Below the pieces are notes generated by a model, which ran no database searches, was not told the DNA's origin, and worked only from the letters and a program-made list of their open reading frames with translations. 64,000 bases of DNA from Actinomycetaceae bacterium (GTDB lineage Bacteria; Actinomycetota; Actinomycetes; Actinomycetales; Actinomycetaceae), in NCBI GenBank assembly GCA_030538185.1, contig JAUNUK010000001.1:174296-238295 (forward strand). Direction: 5' to 3'. Both the position numbers and the translations under genes were made by a program. Below, piece by piece: positions 1 to 9,441 of the stretch. How positions within the stretch are numbered: position 1 is the stretch's first letter; the number at the start of each line of letters is the position of its first letter.

Positions 1-871
1 CTGGTCTGCGAATTCTCCCTACCCCTTGCTGGGTGCTGTGCGCTCAACGGCACAGATCATCTCCTATGAACTGGCAATGGGGCTGTCCTTGGTCTCTGTC
101 TTCCTGGTTTCAGGTTCCATGTCGACCTCGGAAATTGTTGAGGCCCAAAGTTCTGTGTGGTGGTGCTTTACCCTACTGCCGGCCTTTATCATCTACATGA
201 TTTCAGTCTTCGGCGAAACCAACCGCCTGCCCTTTGACCTGACCGAATGTGAGGGCGAACTGGTCGCCGGTTACATGACCGAGTACTCCTCCATGAAGTT
301 CGCCTGGTACTACCTGGCCGAATACATCAATATGTTCAACGTCTCTGCCGTGGCAGTGACCTTGTTCTTGGGCGGATGGCGTGCCCCCTTCGGTCTGTCG
401 CTGGTCAACGACGGCATGTTCAACGAGGGCTTCTGGCCGATGCTGTGGTTCTTGGGCAAGCTGTGGGTCCTGTTCGCCACCTTCGTATGGGTGCGCGGAA
501 CCCTGGTGCGTTTCCGCTACGACCAGTTCATGAACTTCGGGTGGAAGCGCCTCATCCCGATTGCCTTGCTGTGGTTGGTGGCCGTGGCCGTCATCCAGGC
601 TTTCGTCCAGTTCTCTGCCGTCGAGGTTGACAAGCTGATGATCGGGATTGCCGCCGTGTGTTTGGTGGCCTTCGTCATCCTGTGGTTCGTGCCAGAAAAG
701 AAACCGGCTCCGCCTCCCATCGAGGGCGCCTTTGACCCGATGGCGGGGGGCTTCCCAGTGCCACCTATGCCGGGCCAAGTTCTTCCGCCTTCGCCGAGGG
801 CGGGCCGTATGAAGGTCGCGCATGCCATAACGCCTGCCGCATTAGGCGACAAGGAGGGCCACAATGAGTGA
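1..871 (+). CDS. nuoH: NADH-quinone oxidoreductase subunit H (partial, 5' end outside window)
   Basis: Membrane subunit of respiratory complex I that helps form the quinone-binding chamber next to the peripheral arm. The frame is open from base 2, so the N-terminus lies upstream of the window. The visible part carries the family signatures [19 protein letters not shown] and [19 protein letters not shown], followed by several hydrophobic membrane segments. After the last helix ([11 protein letters not shown]) there is a proline- and glycine-rich cytoplasmic tail of about 55 residues, longer than in most NuoH proteins. The stop overlaps the nuoI start by 8 bp, so translation is probably coupled. 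Identification is secure from sequence and operon position. Confidence 0.96.
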   Translation, partial: WSANSPYPLLGAVRSTAQIISYELAMGLSLVSVFLVSGSMSTSEIVEAQSSVWWCFTLLPAFIIYMISVFGETNRLPFDLTECEGELVAGYMTEYSSMKFAWYYLAEYINMFNVSAVAVTLFLGGWRAPFGLSLVNDGMFNEGFWPMLWFLGKLWVLFATFVWVRGTLVRFRYDQFMNFGWKRLIPIALLWLVAVAVIQAFVQFSAVEVDKLMIGIAAVCLVAFVILWFVPEKKPAPPPIEGAFDPMAGGFPVPPMPGQVLPPSPRAGRMKVAHAITPAALGDKEGHNE

Positions 872-1574
872 GGAACTTACCACCCCTGGAACGCCGGGCG
901 CCTCGGAGGGCCAGGCAGTCGACAAACCCATAAGTGCTGCACCGTCCCTCTACCAGCGTCCCAAGAAGGGACCCATCGGGGAGTTGTTCGCGCCTGTGGC
1001 CGGATTTGGTGTGACCTTCACATCCATCTTCAGGCCCACGGTGACAGAGCAATACCCCTATGTGAAGGTGCCTACCCAGCCGCGTTATCACGGCAGGCAT
1101 CAGCTGAATCGCTATGCAGATGGCCTGGAAAAATGCGTCGGCTGCGAGCTGTGCGCCTGGGCATGTCCGGCGGATGCCATCTATGTTGAGGCCGCATCGA
1201 ATACACCCAATGCGCAATACTCTGCAGGTGAACGCTATGGCCGCGTCTACCAGATCAACTATTTGCGTTGTATCTTTTGCGCCATGTGTATTGAGGCATG
1301 TCCGACTCGCGCCTTGACCATGAACAATGATTACGAAATCTGGGATGAGACCCGCGAGGACATGATCTATACAAAAGACCAAATCCTTGCACCTCTAGAG
1401 CCTGGAATGTTGCAGGCTCCTCACCCGATGGTCGAAGGCATGTCGGATATTGACTACTACAAGGGCAAGGTCAGCGGTGCAACAGAAGCACAGCGTGCCT
1501 GGGTGCGTGAAAACCGCCCCGAGGACCCGAGCCTTGACCCAACAAGCCTTCAGGCAACGGAGGTGAAGAAATGA
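864..1574 (+). CDS. nuoI: NADH-quinone oxidoreductase subunit I (2x[4Fe-4S] ferredoxin-like)
   Basis: Peripheral-arm subunit of complex I that passes electrons through clusters N6a and N6b towards quinone. Two classic 4Fe-4S motifs are visible: [12 protein letters not shown] with cysteines 91, 94, 97 and 101, and [12 protein letters not shown] with cysteines 136, 139, 142 and 146. The protein has 236 residues, with a polar N-terminal extension and a polar C-terminal tail as in other actinobacterial NuoI. The ATG follows AAGGAGGG, a strong ribosome binding site inside nuoH. The stop overlaps the nuoJ start (ATGA). Confidence 0.97.
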   Translation: MSEELTTPGTPGASEGQAVDKPISAAPSLYQRPKKGPIGELFAPVAGFGVTFTSIFRPTVTEQYPYVKVPTQPRYHGRHQLNRYADGLEKCVGCELCAWACPADAIYVEAASNTPNAQYSAGERYGRVYQINYLRCIFCAMCIEACPTRALTMNNDYEIWDETREDMIYTKDQILAPLEPGMLQAPHPMVEGMSDIDYYKGKVSGATEAQRAWVRENRPEDPSLDPTSLQATEVKK

Positions 1575-2620
1575 ACGCGATACTGACCGCTGTTACTGCT
1601 GGTAGTTTATTCAACGCTGTACCGCCCATCGGTGCCCCCACCATTTCAACAGCCGAAGCGATTATGGCCGTGGCACTGGCCTTGACGACCTTGGCTTGTG
1701 CTTTGGGCGTGGCCTTTGCACGCCAGGCTGTTCACGCCGCTATCTACATGATCGGCGTCATGCTGTCCGTGGCCTTTATCTACTTTGCCCAAGGTGCCCC
1801 ATTCTTGGGTGCGGCCCAAATCGTGGTTTACACGGGCGCTATCATGATGCTTTTCGTCTTCGTGATTATGTTGGTGGGCGTCAATGCCTCAGATTCTCCC
1901 AAGGACTCCAAACCGGCGGTCATTGCGGCAATGGCCCTCATGGCCCTCGCATTGATCGTCGTCCTGATTGTTGCGGTGTACCGCAGTGGCCTACCGGACG
2001 CCCTCGGCATTAATCTTGGAAACCAAGAAGGTGGGTTATCCAATCCCCAGGCCATCGCGGAACTGATCTTTGGACAGTACTACTTTGCGATGGAACTGGT
2101 CGGCATGTTGTTGATCGTTGCGGCTGTTGGGGCAGTGACCTTGACACACAGAGACCGTTTGGAAAAGAAGTTCACCCAAGAGGACTTGGTAAACCGCAAG
2201 ATGGAGGTCTACGCCCAGTCGGGTGTGCACCCAGGGCAGCGGCCTGCGCCAGGTACCTACGCGGAATCCAATGCTATGGACGTTCCTGCCATCTCTGGTG
2301 AAACCGGACGTCCCATTGCGGGCTCGGTCGTTCAGGTCCTGCGCCTGAATAATCAGGTTCGTTCGGTGGCTGAAGCCTCACCCTGGACCGTTAACCGCCT
2401 GCGCGCACAAGCCGAAGGCGATTCGAGCCAGGCTTTGCACGGAGCTGCGACATCTGCGCAGATTACAAGGTCCGGTGGCTGGGGAATGCCCGGGCAGGCA
2501 GCACCTCAGTTGCCTGAAGAACTGGACTGGTCACGTGAGACGCCTGCTGAAATCGAAAATGCGGAGGCCCCCGGCGAAATCGAAGGCCCGGCCGACGAGG
2601 GGAAGGAGCAGGCGAAATGA
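1571..2620 (+). CDS. nuoJ: NADH-quinone oxidoreductase subunit J
   Basis: Membrane subunit of complex I, next to NuoK. About five hydrophobic helices lie in the first 200 residues, including the typical [20 protein letters not shown] segment, where the pi-bulge helix that couples quinone chemistry to proton pumping is found. From about residue 200 to 349 the protein is a hydrophilic, Ala/Glu/Pro-rich tail with no recognisable domain. That makes it clearly longer than enterobacterial NuoJ (about 184 residues). It overlaps nuoI and nuoK by 4 bp (ATGA) on both sides. Confidence 0.95.
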   Translation: MNAILTAVTAGSLFNAVPPIGAPTISTAEAIMAVALALTTLACALGVAFARQAVHAAIYMIGVMLSVAFIYFAQGAPFLGAAQIVVYTGAIMMLFVFVIMLVGVNASDSPKDSKPAVIAAMALMALALIVVLIVAVYRSGLPDALGINLGNQEGGLSNPQAIAELIFGQYYFAMELVGMLLIVAAVGAVTLTHRDRLEKKFTQEDLVNRKMEVYAQSGVHPGQRPAPGTYAESNAMDVPAISGETGRPIAGSVVQVLRLNNQVRSVAEASPWTVNRLRAQAEGDSSQALHGAATSAQITRSGGWGMPGQAAPQLPEELDWSRETPAEIENAEAPGEIEGPADEGKEQAK

Positions 2621-2916
2621 CCCCAGACTTCTACGTATTTTTAGCAATGGCCTTGTTTGGCATCGGCGCGTTGACGGTGTTAATGCACAGGTCAGCAGTG
2701 TTGTCCCTGATGGGCATCGAGTTAATGTTGAATGCCTGCAACCTGGCCCTGGTCACCTTCTCGCGGATTCACGGCAACTTGGATGGACAGGCAATGGCCT
2801 TCTTCATCATGGTTGTCGCGGCTGCCGAGGTCGTGGTCGGCCTGGCTCTTATCGTTTCCATCTTCAGGGCCAGGCGTTCGACGTCCTTGGATGACCTGAA
2901 CCTGATGAAGAACTGA
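2617..2916 (+). CDS. nuoK: NADH-quinone oxidoreductase subunit K
   Basis: Small three-helix membrane subunit of complex I (99 residues, the family's usual size), homologous to MrpC of Na+/H+ antiporters. The signatures [20 protein letters not shown] and [19 protein letters not shown] contain the conserved membrane glutamates that form part of the proton path. Its ATG overlaps the nuoJ stop. The GAGGT overlapping its own stop codon serves as ribosome binding site for nuoL. Confidence 0.97.
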   Translation: MTPDFYVFLAMALFGIGALTVLMHRSAVLSLMGIELMLNACNLALVTFSRIHGNLDGQAMAFFIMVVAAAEVVVGLALIVSIFRARRSTSLDDLNLMKN

Positions 2917-2926
2917 GGTAGAAACA

Positions 2927-4924
2927 GTGCAGATGCTACAGATTTTACCGACTGGCGTTTTACCAACTGGCGTGTTGCCCACTGGTGATATCGACTGGAC
3001 CTACAACCCGGCCGGCGGGGGCGCAGTCGTTTTCGCCGGGCTATTGATTGGTATCCCACTGGCCTCGGCCTTGCTGTTATTGGTTTTGGGCCGGGTCAGC
3101 GACAAGTGGGGCCACTGGTTTGCAACCTTGGCCTCCTGGGCTTCCTTTGCTTTGGGCCTTGCGATTTTCTCCCAGATTTTGGGTTACGAGGGCGAGGCGC
3201 GCAATGTCTCGGTGCCTTTGTGGGACTTCATTCCCGGTTCTGATGTATCCGTGAAACTGGGGCTGTTGGTTGACCCCTTGTCCTTGACCTTCGTCATGCT
3301 GGTGACCTTCGTCGGCTCTCTGATTCACGTGTACTCGGTGGCCTATATGGAACACGACGCAGATAGGCGACGCTTCTTTGCGTATTTGAACCTGTTCGTG
3401 GCCTCCATGTTAATGCTGGTCCTGGGTAACTCTTTCCTGGCTTTGTTCATTGGTTGGGAAGGCGTGGGCTTGGCGTCGTATCTGCTTATCGGCTTTTGGA
3501 ACCACGTACCGGAGTACGCAGCGGCGGCCAAGAAGGCCTTTGTGATGAACAGGGTCGGTGACCTGGGGCTGTTGTTGGCCATGATGGCCATGTTTGCAAG
3601 CGTGGGGTCTGTGTCCTTTGAAAAGGTCTTATTCACCGAGCTAGACCAGTGGCAGGCGACCTTCATAGGCCTGTTCTTGCTGTTGGCGGCCTGTGGTAAA
3701 TCCGCCCAGTTCCCGCTGCAGGCCTGGCTGGGTGACGCCATGGCTGGCCCGACCCCAGTGTCTGCCCTGATTCACGCGGCAACCATGGTGACTGCCGGTG
3801 TGTACCTCATGGTGCGCTCTGGGCCTGTGTTTGTCCAAACCCCTGTTGCGTCTTTGATGGTCGTCATTGTGGGCGCGATTACGCTGCTATTCGGTGCGAT
3901 TGTGGGCTGTGCCAAGGATGATATGAAGAAGGTCCTGGCTGCCTCCACCATGTCCCAGATCGGCTACATGATGCTGGGCGCTGGCCTTGGTCCTGTCGGC
4001 TGGGCATTCGCCATCTTCCACCTGTTGACTCACGGCTTCTTCAAGGCCCAATTGTTCTTGGGTGCTGGTGCCGTTATGCACGCCATGGGAGACCAGGTCA
4101 ATATCCGACGCTTTGGTGGCTTGGCCGGTGCCATGAAGATCACCTTCGTGACCTTCGGGATTGGCTGGTTGGCTATCTTGGGCATCCCGCCCTTCAGCGG
4201 GTTCTTCTCCAAGGACAAGATCATCGAGGCCGCCTTCATGCCCCGCGAGGGCTTCGGGAACTGGTACCCCTGGGTCTTTGGCCTCGTTGCCTTGATTGGC
4301 GCAGGGATTACGGCCTTCTACATGTCTCGCCTGTTCTTCTTGATCTTCTTGGGCAAGGCTCGCTGGACCACCAAGGCCGAGAGCCGAGAGGTCCATCCAC
4401 ACGAGGCATCGCCCTTGATGACGGTGCCCTTGATTGTGCTTTCAGTGTTCTCAGTGGGCTTAGGCGGGTTCCTAACCGTCAACGACGCCTTCGTCACCTG
4501 GCTTGAGCCATCAATCGGCGAAACGGCGCATCACCACCCGGTATTGCCCATCCCGGTCATCATGGCTGCCACGCTGGGAGTCGTCCTGGCTGGCGCGGCC
4601 CTGGCCTGGATGTTGTTCATTAAGCGCCCGGTCGACACCGCTGTGCCCGAGGCAGGTGCCTTGGTCACGGCCGCCCGCAACGACCTGTACCAAGACCAGA
4701 TCAATAAAGCGGCCTTTATTGTGCCCACAGGTGCTTTGGTCAAGGGTGTTGGAGTGACCGATTCCAAGGTTATTGACGGCATAGTCGAGGGCGCAGGTGC
4801 GGGCTCTTTAGGCTTGGGCAAGCTGATTGGCAAGGCCCACACCGGCAATGTCCGAAGTTACGCCGGATTAACGCTGCTTGGCAGCGTTCTCGCGGTCGTT
4901 ATTGTCCTGGCGACACGGATCTAG
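2927..4924 (+). CDS. nuoL: NADH-quinone oxidoreductase subunit L
   Basis: Antiporter-like proton-pumping subunit of complex I (665 residues). It has many membrane helices and the family segments FIGWEGVGLASYLLIGFW, a conserved lysine/histidine core around LIHAATMVTAGVYLMVRSGP, and a long C-terminal part ending in a hydrophobic anchor (lateral helix plus final TM). The GTG start at 2927 follows GAGGT with good spacing. Oddity: residues 6-20 are three tandem copies of a (V/I)LPTG pentapeptide, encoded by a 15-bp repeat just before the conserved part. This is not a real LPXTG sortase signal because the X residue is missing and it is N-terminal. Operon position between nuoK and nuoM supports the call. 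Confidence 0.97.
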   Translation: MQMLQILPTGVLPTGVLPTGDIDWTYNPAGGGAVVFAGLLIGIPLASALLLLVLGRVSDKWGHWFATLASWASFALGLAIFSQILGYEGEARNVSVPLWDFIPGSDVSVKLGLLVDPLSLTFVMLVTFVGSLIHVYSVAYMEHDADRRRFFAYLNLFVASMLMLVLGNSFLALFIGWEGVGLASYLLIGFWNHVPEYAAAAKKAFVMNRVGDLGLLLAMMAMFASVGSVSFEKVLFTELDQWQATFIGLFLLLAACGKSAQFPLQAWLGDAMAGPTPVSALIHAATMVTAGVYLMVRSGPVFVQTPVASLMVVIVGAITLLFGAIVGCAKDDMKKVLAASTMSQIGYMMLGAGLGPVGWAFAIFHLLTHGFFKAQLFLGAGAVMHAMGDQVNIRRFGGLAGAMKITFVTFGIGWLAILGIPPFSGFFSKDKIIEAAFMPREGFGNWYPWVFGLVALIGAGITAFYMSRLFFLIFLGKARWTTKAESREVHPHEASPLMTVPLIVLSVFSVGLGGFLTVNDAFVTWLEPSIGETAHHHPVLPIPVIMAATLGVVLAGAALAWMLFIKRPVDTAVPEAGALVTAARNDLYQDQINKAAFIVPTGALVKGVGVTDSKVIDGIVEGAGAGSLGLGKLIGKAHTGNVRSYAGLTLLGSVLAVVIVLATRI

Positions 4925-4937
4925 AGAGGTTTAGTCA

Positions 4938-6542
4938 ATGCTAACTATTGCACCCACAGTTGAGGGCACACTGCCCTGGTTGTCGCTGCTCATTGCCCTC
5001 CCGTCCGTGATCGCGGCTGTGTTGCTCTTCGTGAAGCCTCTGCGCGTGGCTGCCAGACCAATCGCCCTGATTGCGTCTTTGGTCGTCCTGGCAGGCGTTA
5101 TCGCTGCCGTCGTTGTGGACTGGGATCCGGTTCGCGGTCCCGCCTACCAGTTGGGCGAAACCGTGTCCTGGGTGCCTGCTATTGGCCTGTCGTGGGCTTT
5201 GGGCGTCAACGGTATGGGCCTGACCATGATTATCTTGGCCGCGGCCTTAACGCCTCTGGTTCTCTTGGCATCCTGGAACGACGACAAAACTGCTGACCGT
5301 CAAGCCGGTTACGTGGGACTGATCTTGTTCCTCGAGACCTTCATGATCCTCATTTTCTCTGCGCGCGATGTGCTGCTGTTTTACCTTGCCTTCGAGGGCA
5401 TGTTGATCCCGCTGTATTTCCTGATCGGTCGCTTCGGGGGAGATGGCCGCCGCAAGGCCTCCATCAAGTTCTTGCTGTACTCCTTGCTGGGCGGCTTGGT
5501 AATGCTCTTCGGTGTTGTCGCCTTGTACGTGGCTGGCCCCGGAGGGCCCACGGCTTTCCTCATGGAAACCCTTACCGAGGGCGGCACGGCACCTGAGCTA
5601 GGCGCATGGCAGATGCCCATCTTCTTGACCTTCTTCTTCGCCTTCGCGGTGAAAGCACCCATGGTTCCAGTCCACACCTGGCTGCCCGACACGGCCGCTG
5701 CCGCAAGGCCTGGTACATCTGTGCTGTTGGTCGGCGTGCTGGACAAGGTCGGAACCTTCGGGATGATCGCGTTTTGTGTGACGCTCTTTCCTCAGGCCAC
5801 CAAGGCTTCTGCTGTGTGGATCGTCTGGGCGGCAGTTGTGTCCATCCTGTGGGGCGCCCTGGCGGCCTTGGCCCAAAAAGACCTGCTGCGCCTGGTGTCC
5901 TTCACATCCATTTCACACTTCGGCTTCATGGTTCTGGGCATCTACATAGGGTCTGAAACTGCCCTGTCAGGCGCCATGCTTTACATGGTTGCACACGGCG
6001 TTTCCATCGCGGGGCTGTTCTTACTGTCCGGCTGGGTCACCCAACGCGCAGGCACCGCACAGATCGCCAAACTGGGTGGCTTGCAGAGGGTCACCCCGGT
6101 TTTGGCAGGCCTCTTCCTAGTGTCCGGTTTGGCAGCCATAGCCTTGCCCGGCTTGTCCGGCTTCGTCCCGGAGTACATGGTTTTGGTAGGCACCTTCAAA
6201 ACCGATGGTGAAATCGTGGCCATGTTCGCGGTCTTAGGTGTTGTCCTGGCGGCCCTCTACATTCTGATTCCCTACCAGAAGATCTTTACAGGACCCAAGG
6301 TTGCCGGGATTGATGAACTGCCGGACCTGGGTGTCCGCGAAAAATTGGTCATGGCACCCCTGGTGCTTGCCATGTTCGCCCTCGGCTTTTTCCCCGGGGT
6401 AGTCCTAGACCTGGTAAACCCCGTGTCTGAAAATGTTTTGGACAAGGCTGATGCCCGCAACTGGCATGTTGTGGATGAAACGCAGGCGCAGGGGCCGGCC
6501 TGGGATGTTCAGGCCGCGATTGAAGGGGGGATCCAGCGATGA
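4938..6542 (+). CDS. nuoM: NADH-quinone oxidoreductase subunit M
   Basis: Second antiporter-like pump subunit of complex I (534 residues, normal length). Conserved segments include AFEGMLIPLYFLIGRFGG, with the key transmembrane glutamate, and PMVPVHTWLPDTAAAARPGT. The ATG is preceded by AGAGG about 8 bases upstream and lies 13 bp after the nuoL stop. The last codon overlaps the nuoN start (ATGA). The C-terminal roughly 35 residues are hydrophilic and face the cytoplasm. Confidence 0.97.
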   Translation: MLTIAPTVEGTLPWLSLLIALPSVIAAVLLFVKPLRVAARPIALIASLVVLAGVIAAVVVDWDPVRGPAYQLGETVSWVPAIGLSWALGVNGMGLTMIILAAALTPLVLLASWNDDKTADRQAGYVGLILFLETFMILIFSARDVLLFYLAFEGMLIPLYFLIGRFGGDGRRKASIKFLLYSLLGGLVMLFGVVALYVAGPGGPTAFLMETLTEGGTAPELGAWQMPIFLTFFFAFAVKAPMVPVHTWLPDTAAAARPGTSVLLVGVLDKVGTFGMIAFCVTLFPQATKASAVWIVWAAVVSILWGALAALAQKDLLRLVSFTSISHFGFMVLGIYIGSETALSGAMLYMVAHGVSIAGLFLLSGWVTQRAGTAQIAKLGGLQRVTPVLAGLFLVSGLAAIALPGLSGFVPEYMVLVGTFKTDGEIVAMFAVLGVVLAALYILIPYQKIFTGPKVAGIDELPDLGVREKLVMAPLVLAMFALGFFPGVVLDLVNPVSENVLDKADARNWHVVDETQAQGPAWDVQAAIEGGIQR

Positions 6543-8170
6543 ACGCATTACAACTGTTTGATGCGGGCTTGGTGCCCGCAGCCTTCACTGCCCCTGTGGT
6601 TCAATGGTTGGCACTAAGCCCGCTGCTGGTGGTCTTTGGTGCGGCCGTCCTCGGCATAATCCTTGAAGCCTTCTTGCCTGCCGGGGCACGCCGCCCCGCG
6701 CAAATCCTTGTGTCCTTGGCTGCCCTCTTGGGCACGCTGGTTGCGTTGATTTTGCGGTGGCAGGCGACAGGGGCCGGTGGGGCGCAGGCCAAGGCCACGT
6801 ACCTAGTTCAAGGCGAGTTGGCCGAAGACCCCAACACCCTGGCATTGCAGGGCATCCTGGTGATCATCGGTATCCTCGTGATCCTGGTTGTGGCCGACAG
6901 GTCCAACCCAGTGGACGGGTCTTTTGCGGCCCAGCCGGCTGACAGGCCAGGGTCGTCCGCAGAGGAATCCTCGCTGGCACATGGGTACCAGCGCACCGAA
7001 ATGTTCCCGCTGATCTTGTTCTCGCTGGGCGGCATGATGGTCTTTGTTGCGGCATCTTCGCTGTTGACGCTGTTCATCGCCCTTGAGGTTATGTCGCTGC
7101 CCTTGTATGTCCTGGCGGCCATGTCGCGTCGCCGTCGTCTTTTGTCCCAAGAGGCCGGCTTCAAGTACTTCCTATTGGGGGCCTTCGCCTCTGGGTTCTT
7201 CCTCATGGGCATGGCCATGCTGTACGGCTACTCTGGCTCGGTCCGCCTGGTTGACATCATGGGTTCCGAGGTCGGCATGGCACACGCCGGTGCCGGTATC
7301 CCGCGCATGGACTGGCTATTGGTGGTCGGCTTCGTGATGTTGCTGGTGGGCCTGCTGTTTAAGATTGGTGCCGTCCCGTTCCACGCCTGGACGCCAGATG
7401 TCTATCAGGGGGCGCCCTCGGCAATAACCGGGTTTATGGCCGCAGGTGTGAAGGTCGCCGCCTTCGGGGCGATAATCCGTGTGATCTTTGGTGCCGGTTT
7501 CGGCATGAGCTGGGACCTGGTCATCTTCCTGTGGGCGGTCGCCGTCTTGACCATGTTGGTCGGTACCTTTATGGGGATTGTGCAAGGCAATGTGAAACGT
7601 ATGCTGGCGTACTCTTCGATTGCGCACGCGGGTTTCTTGCTGATTGGCGTGCTCTCGGGTAACCAGGCAGGCATTTCAGCGATTGCCTTCTACCTGTTGA
7701 CTTACGGTGTTGCCACGGTCGGGGCCTTTGCCTTGGTCGGCATCGTGCGCGAAAAGGACGCAGAGGGCAATGTCATGGGCGAAGCAGGTTCCCTGGTCAG
7801 GTGGGCTGGCCTTGGCGTTCGTCACCCGGTTATGGCTGTGTCCATGGTGGTGTTCTTGCTGTCCTTCGCGGGCATCCCGCTGACGGCTGGCTTCATGGGC
7901 AAGTTCTTGGTTTTCGCCGCCGGCGTTACTGGGGGCGCTGCGGGGCTGGTCGTGGTAGCGATTGTGTCCTCGGCCGTGACTGCGTTCTTCTACTTCCGCA
8001 TGATCAAGATCATGTTCTTTGACGATGTGGATAAGTCAACCGTGGTGGTTTCAGGGGATGTGCTGTCGAAGTCCGTCGTGGTTGTTTCGGCTGTCGTGAC
8101 AGTTGTGCTCGGTGTCTTCCCCGGGCCGGTGATGGATGTCTTGAACAACGCGGCTATGCTGCTTCCGTGA
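6539..8170 (+). CDS. nuoN: NADH-quinone oxidoreductase subunit N
   Basis: Third antiporter-like pump subunit of complex I (543 residues), the last nuo gene of the operon. Typical segments are ALEVMSLPLYVLAAMSRRR, KIGAVPFHAWTPDVYQGAP and MLAYSSIAHAGFLLIGVL. A hydrophilic loop (about residues 120-150, rich in Ser, Ala and Asp) separates the second and third helices. The start overlaps the nuoM stop. The stop overlaps the GTG of the next gene (GTGA), so the quinone side-chain gene is part of the same translational chain. Confidence 0.97.
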   Translation: MNALQLFDAGLVPAAFTAPVVQWLALSPLLVVFGAAVLGIILEAFLPAGARRPAQILVSLAALLGTLVALILRWQATGAGGAQAKATYLVQGELAEDPNTLALQGILVIIGILVILVVADRSNPVDGSFAAQPADRPGSSAEESSLAHGYQRTEMFPLILFSLGGMMVFVAASSLLTLFIALEVMSLPLYVLAAMSRRRRLLSQEAGFKYFLLGAFASGFFLMGMAMLYGYSGSVRLVDIMGSEVGMAHAGAGIPRMDWLLVVGFVMLLVGLLFKIGAVPFHAWTPDVYQGAPSAITGFMAAGVKVAAFGAIIRVIFGAGFGMSWDLVIFLWAVAVLTMLVGTFMGIVQGNVKRMLAYSSIAHAGFLLIGVLSGNQAGISAIAFYLLTYGVATVGAFALVGIVREKDAEGNVMGEAGSLVRWAGLGVRHPVMAVSMVVFLLSFAGIPLTAGFMGKFLVFAAGVTGGAAGLVVVAIVSSAVTAFFYFRMIKIMFFDDVDKSTVVVSGDVLSKSVVVVSAVVTVVLGVFPGPVMDVLNNAAMLLP

Positions 8171-9240
8171 CCGCACTTCATGATGACGCTGGCCTGCAGG
8201 CCCTCTTAGAGGAGGGCCTGCGCGCTGTTGAAACTTCTTTGGCCAGGCACTTGGCAGACGACTCCCAAGTCATATCCGAGGTGACCAACCACCTGTCCGC
8301 CGCTGGCGGGAAGAGGATGCGGCCTGCTTTGACCCTATTGGTCGCCCAGATTGGGGCGCCTGGTGTGGTGGCTTCTGCCGAGGTGGTCGAGGCCGCAGTG
8401 TCTGTCGAGATGACGCACCTGGCGACCCTGTACCACGACGACGTCATGGATGGGGCAGTGTTGCGCCGAGGTAGGCCTGCCGTTCAAGAACAGTGGGCGA
8501 ACTCTGTGGCGATTATGGCCGGCGACATCATCTTTGCCAGGGCGTCGAGGATCGTCGCGGGGCTTGGGCCAGATGCGGTTGCCAACCATGCCACAACCTT
8601 TGAACGCCTGTGCGTGGGACAGTTGCAAGAGTTCTTTGGGCCTGCAGACGGCGCAGACAAAGTCGCACACTACTTGGATGTTTTGGCAGGTAAAACTGGG
8701 TCGCTAGTGGCCTGTGCTGCCCAATACGGGGCGGAACTCTCGGGGTGTTCTGCTCAGGTGGTCGAGGCAGTAAAACTGTTCGGCGAAAAAATCGGTGTCG
8801 CGTTCCAACTGGCCGACGACGTGCTGGATTTACAGTCATCCGGCGAGGTCTCGGGCAAGGTGCAGGGGACTGACCTGCGTGAAGGCGTGGAAACCATGCC
8901 GGTGTTATTGCTGGAACGCTGGGTCGAGGGCGTTGGCGTTGGGGGTGCTGGCGCTGCTGGCCTGGGCGCTGAGGGTGCCTCGGGTGAGGGCCAGGGTTCG
9001 GAAGAATCCGTCCTCGTCCTCTTGTCTGACCTAAAGCGAATAAAAGAATTTCCCGAGGACGAAGAACTGATTGCCTCGGTGGTTGAGCGTTTGGCGGCAC
9101 ACCCTGTAGTGGATGAAACCCGCGAGATGGCCAGGCAATACATGGTTCAGGCCGTCGACGCGCTGGATCCCGTCCCCGATGGGCCCGCCAAGGATGCGTT
9201 AGTGGCCTTCGCCGAAGCCCAAATCAACCGCATGCACTGA
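8167..9240 (+). CDS. Polyprenyl diphosphate synthase (probable menaquinone side-chain synthase)
   Basis: Trans-isoprenyl diphosphate synthase that elongates allylic diphosphates with isopentenyl diphosphate. Both aspartate-rich motifs are present: YHDDVMDGAVLRRGRP (first DDxxD with the RRG that follows) and FQLADDVLD (second DDxxD), plus the GGKRMRP substrate-binding motif near residue 40. Its position directly after nuoN suggests it makes the heptaprenyl to nonaprenyl tail of menaquinone, the electron acceptor of this complex I; that role is inferred, and chain length cannot be read here. Unusual is a Gly/Ala/Glu-rich insertion of about 30 residues around positions 257-285, before the last helices. 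The GTG start overlaps the nuoN stop. Confidence 0.92.
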   Translation: MTALHDDAGLQALLEEGLRAVETSLARHLADDSQVISEVTNHLSAAGGKRMRPALTLLVAQIGAPGVVASAEVVEAAVSVEMTHLATLYHDDVMDGAVLRRGRPAVQEQWANSVAIMAGDIIFARASRIVAGLGPDAVANHATTFERLCVGQLQEFFGPADGADKVAHYLDVLAGKTGSLVACAAQYGAELSGCSAQVVEAVKLFGEKIGVAFQLADDVLDLQSSGEVSGKVQGTDLREGVETMPVLLLERWVEGVGVGGAGAAGLGAEGASGEGQGSEESVLVLLSDLKRIKEFPEDEELIASVVERLAAHPVVDETREMARQYMVQAVDALDPVPDGPAKDALVAFAEAQINRMH

Positions 9241-9441
9241 GTGCATTCTCTGGCAGGGCCACTTGGCCTCACTTCGTCGTGAGTGACTTGAGTTCAGTTT
9301 TTTCGTTGGGGAGGGTGCGGGGCGGGGTCCGTGCCCACTTTGAGGGGCGCCCTCGGCAATCCGAAGGGGCTTGTAAGCTGGTCTCGCTGTAGACTGACCC
9401 AGGTTGCTAAAGCGCAAGGTGGCCAAATAAAAGGGGGAGCA

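Noticed and set aside
203..823. Long minus-strand frame opposite nuoH
   Set aside because: Composition is that of a shadow frame (His, Arg, Gln-rich), no ribosome binding site, and the plus strand is a certain gene.
2940..2990. LPXTG sortase signal in NuoL
   Set aside because: Sequence is LPTG, at the N-terminus, with no C-terminal sorting context.
3887..4402. 171-codon minus-strand frame opposite nuoL
   Set aside because: Shadow of a conserved gene; no family signature.
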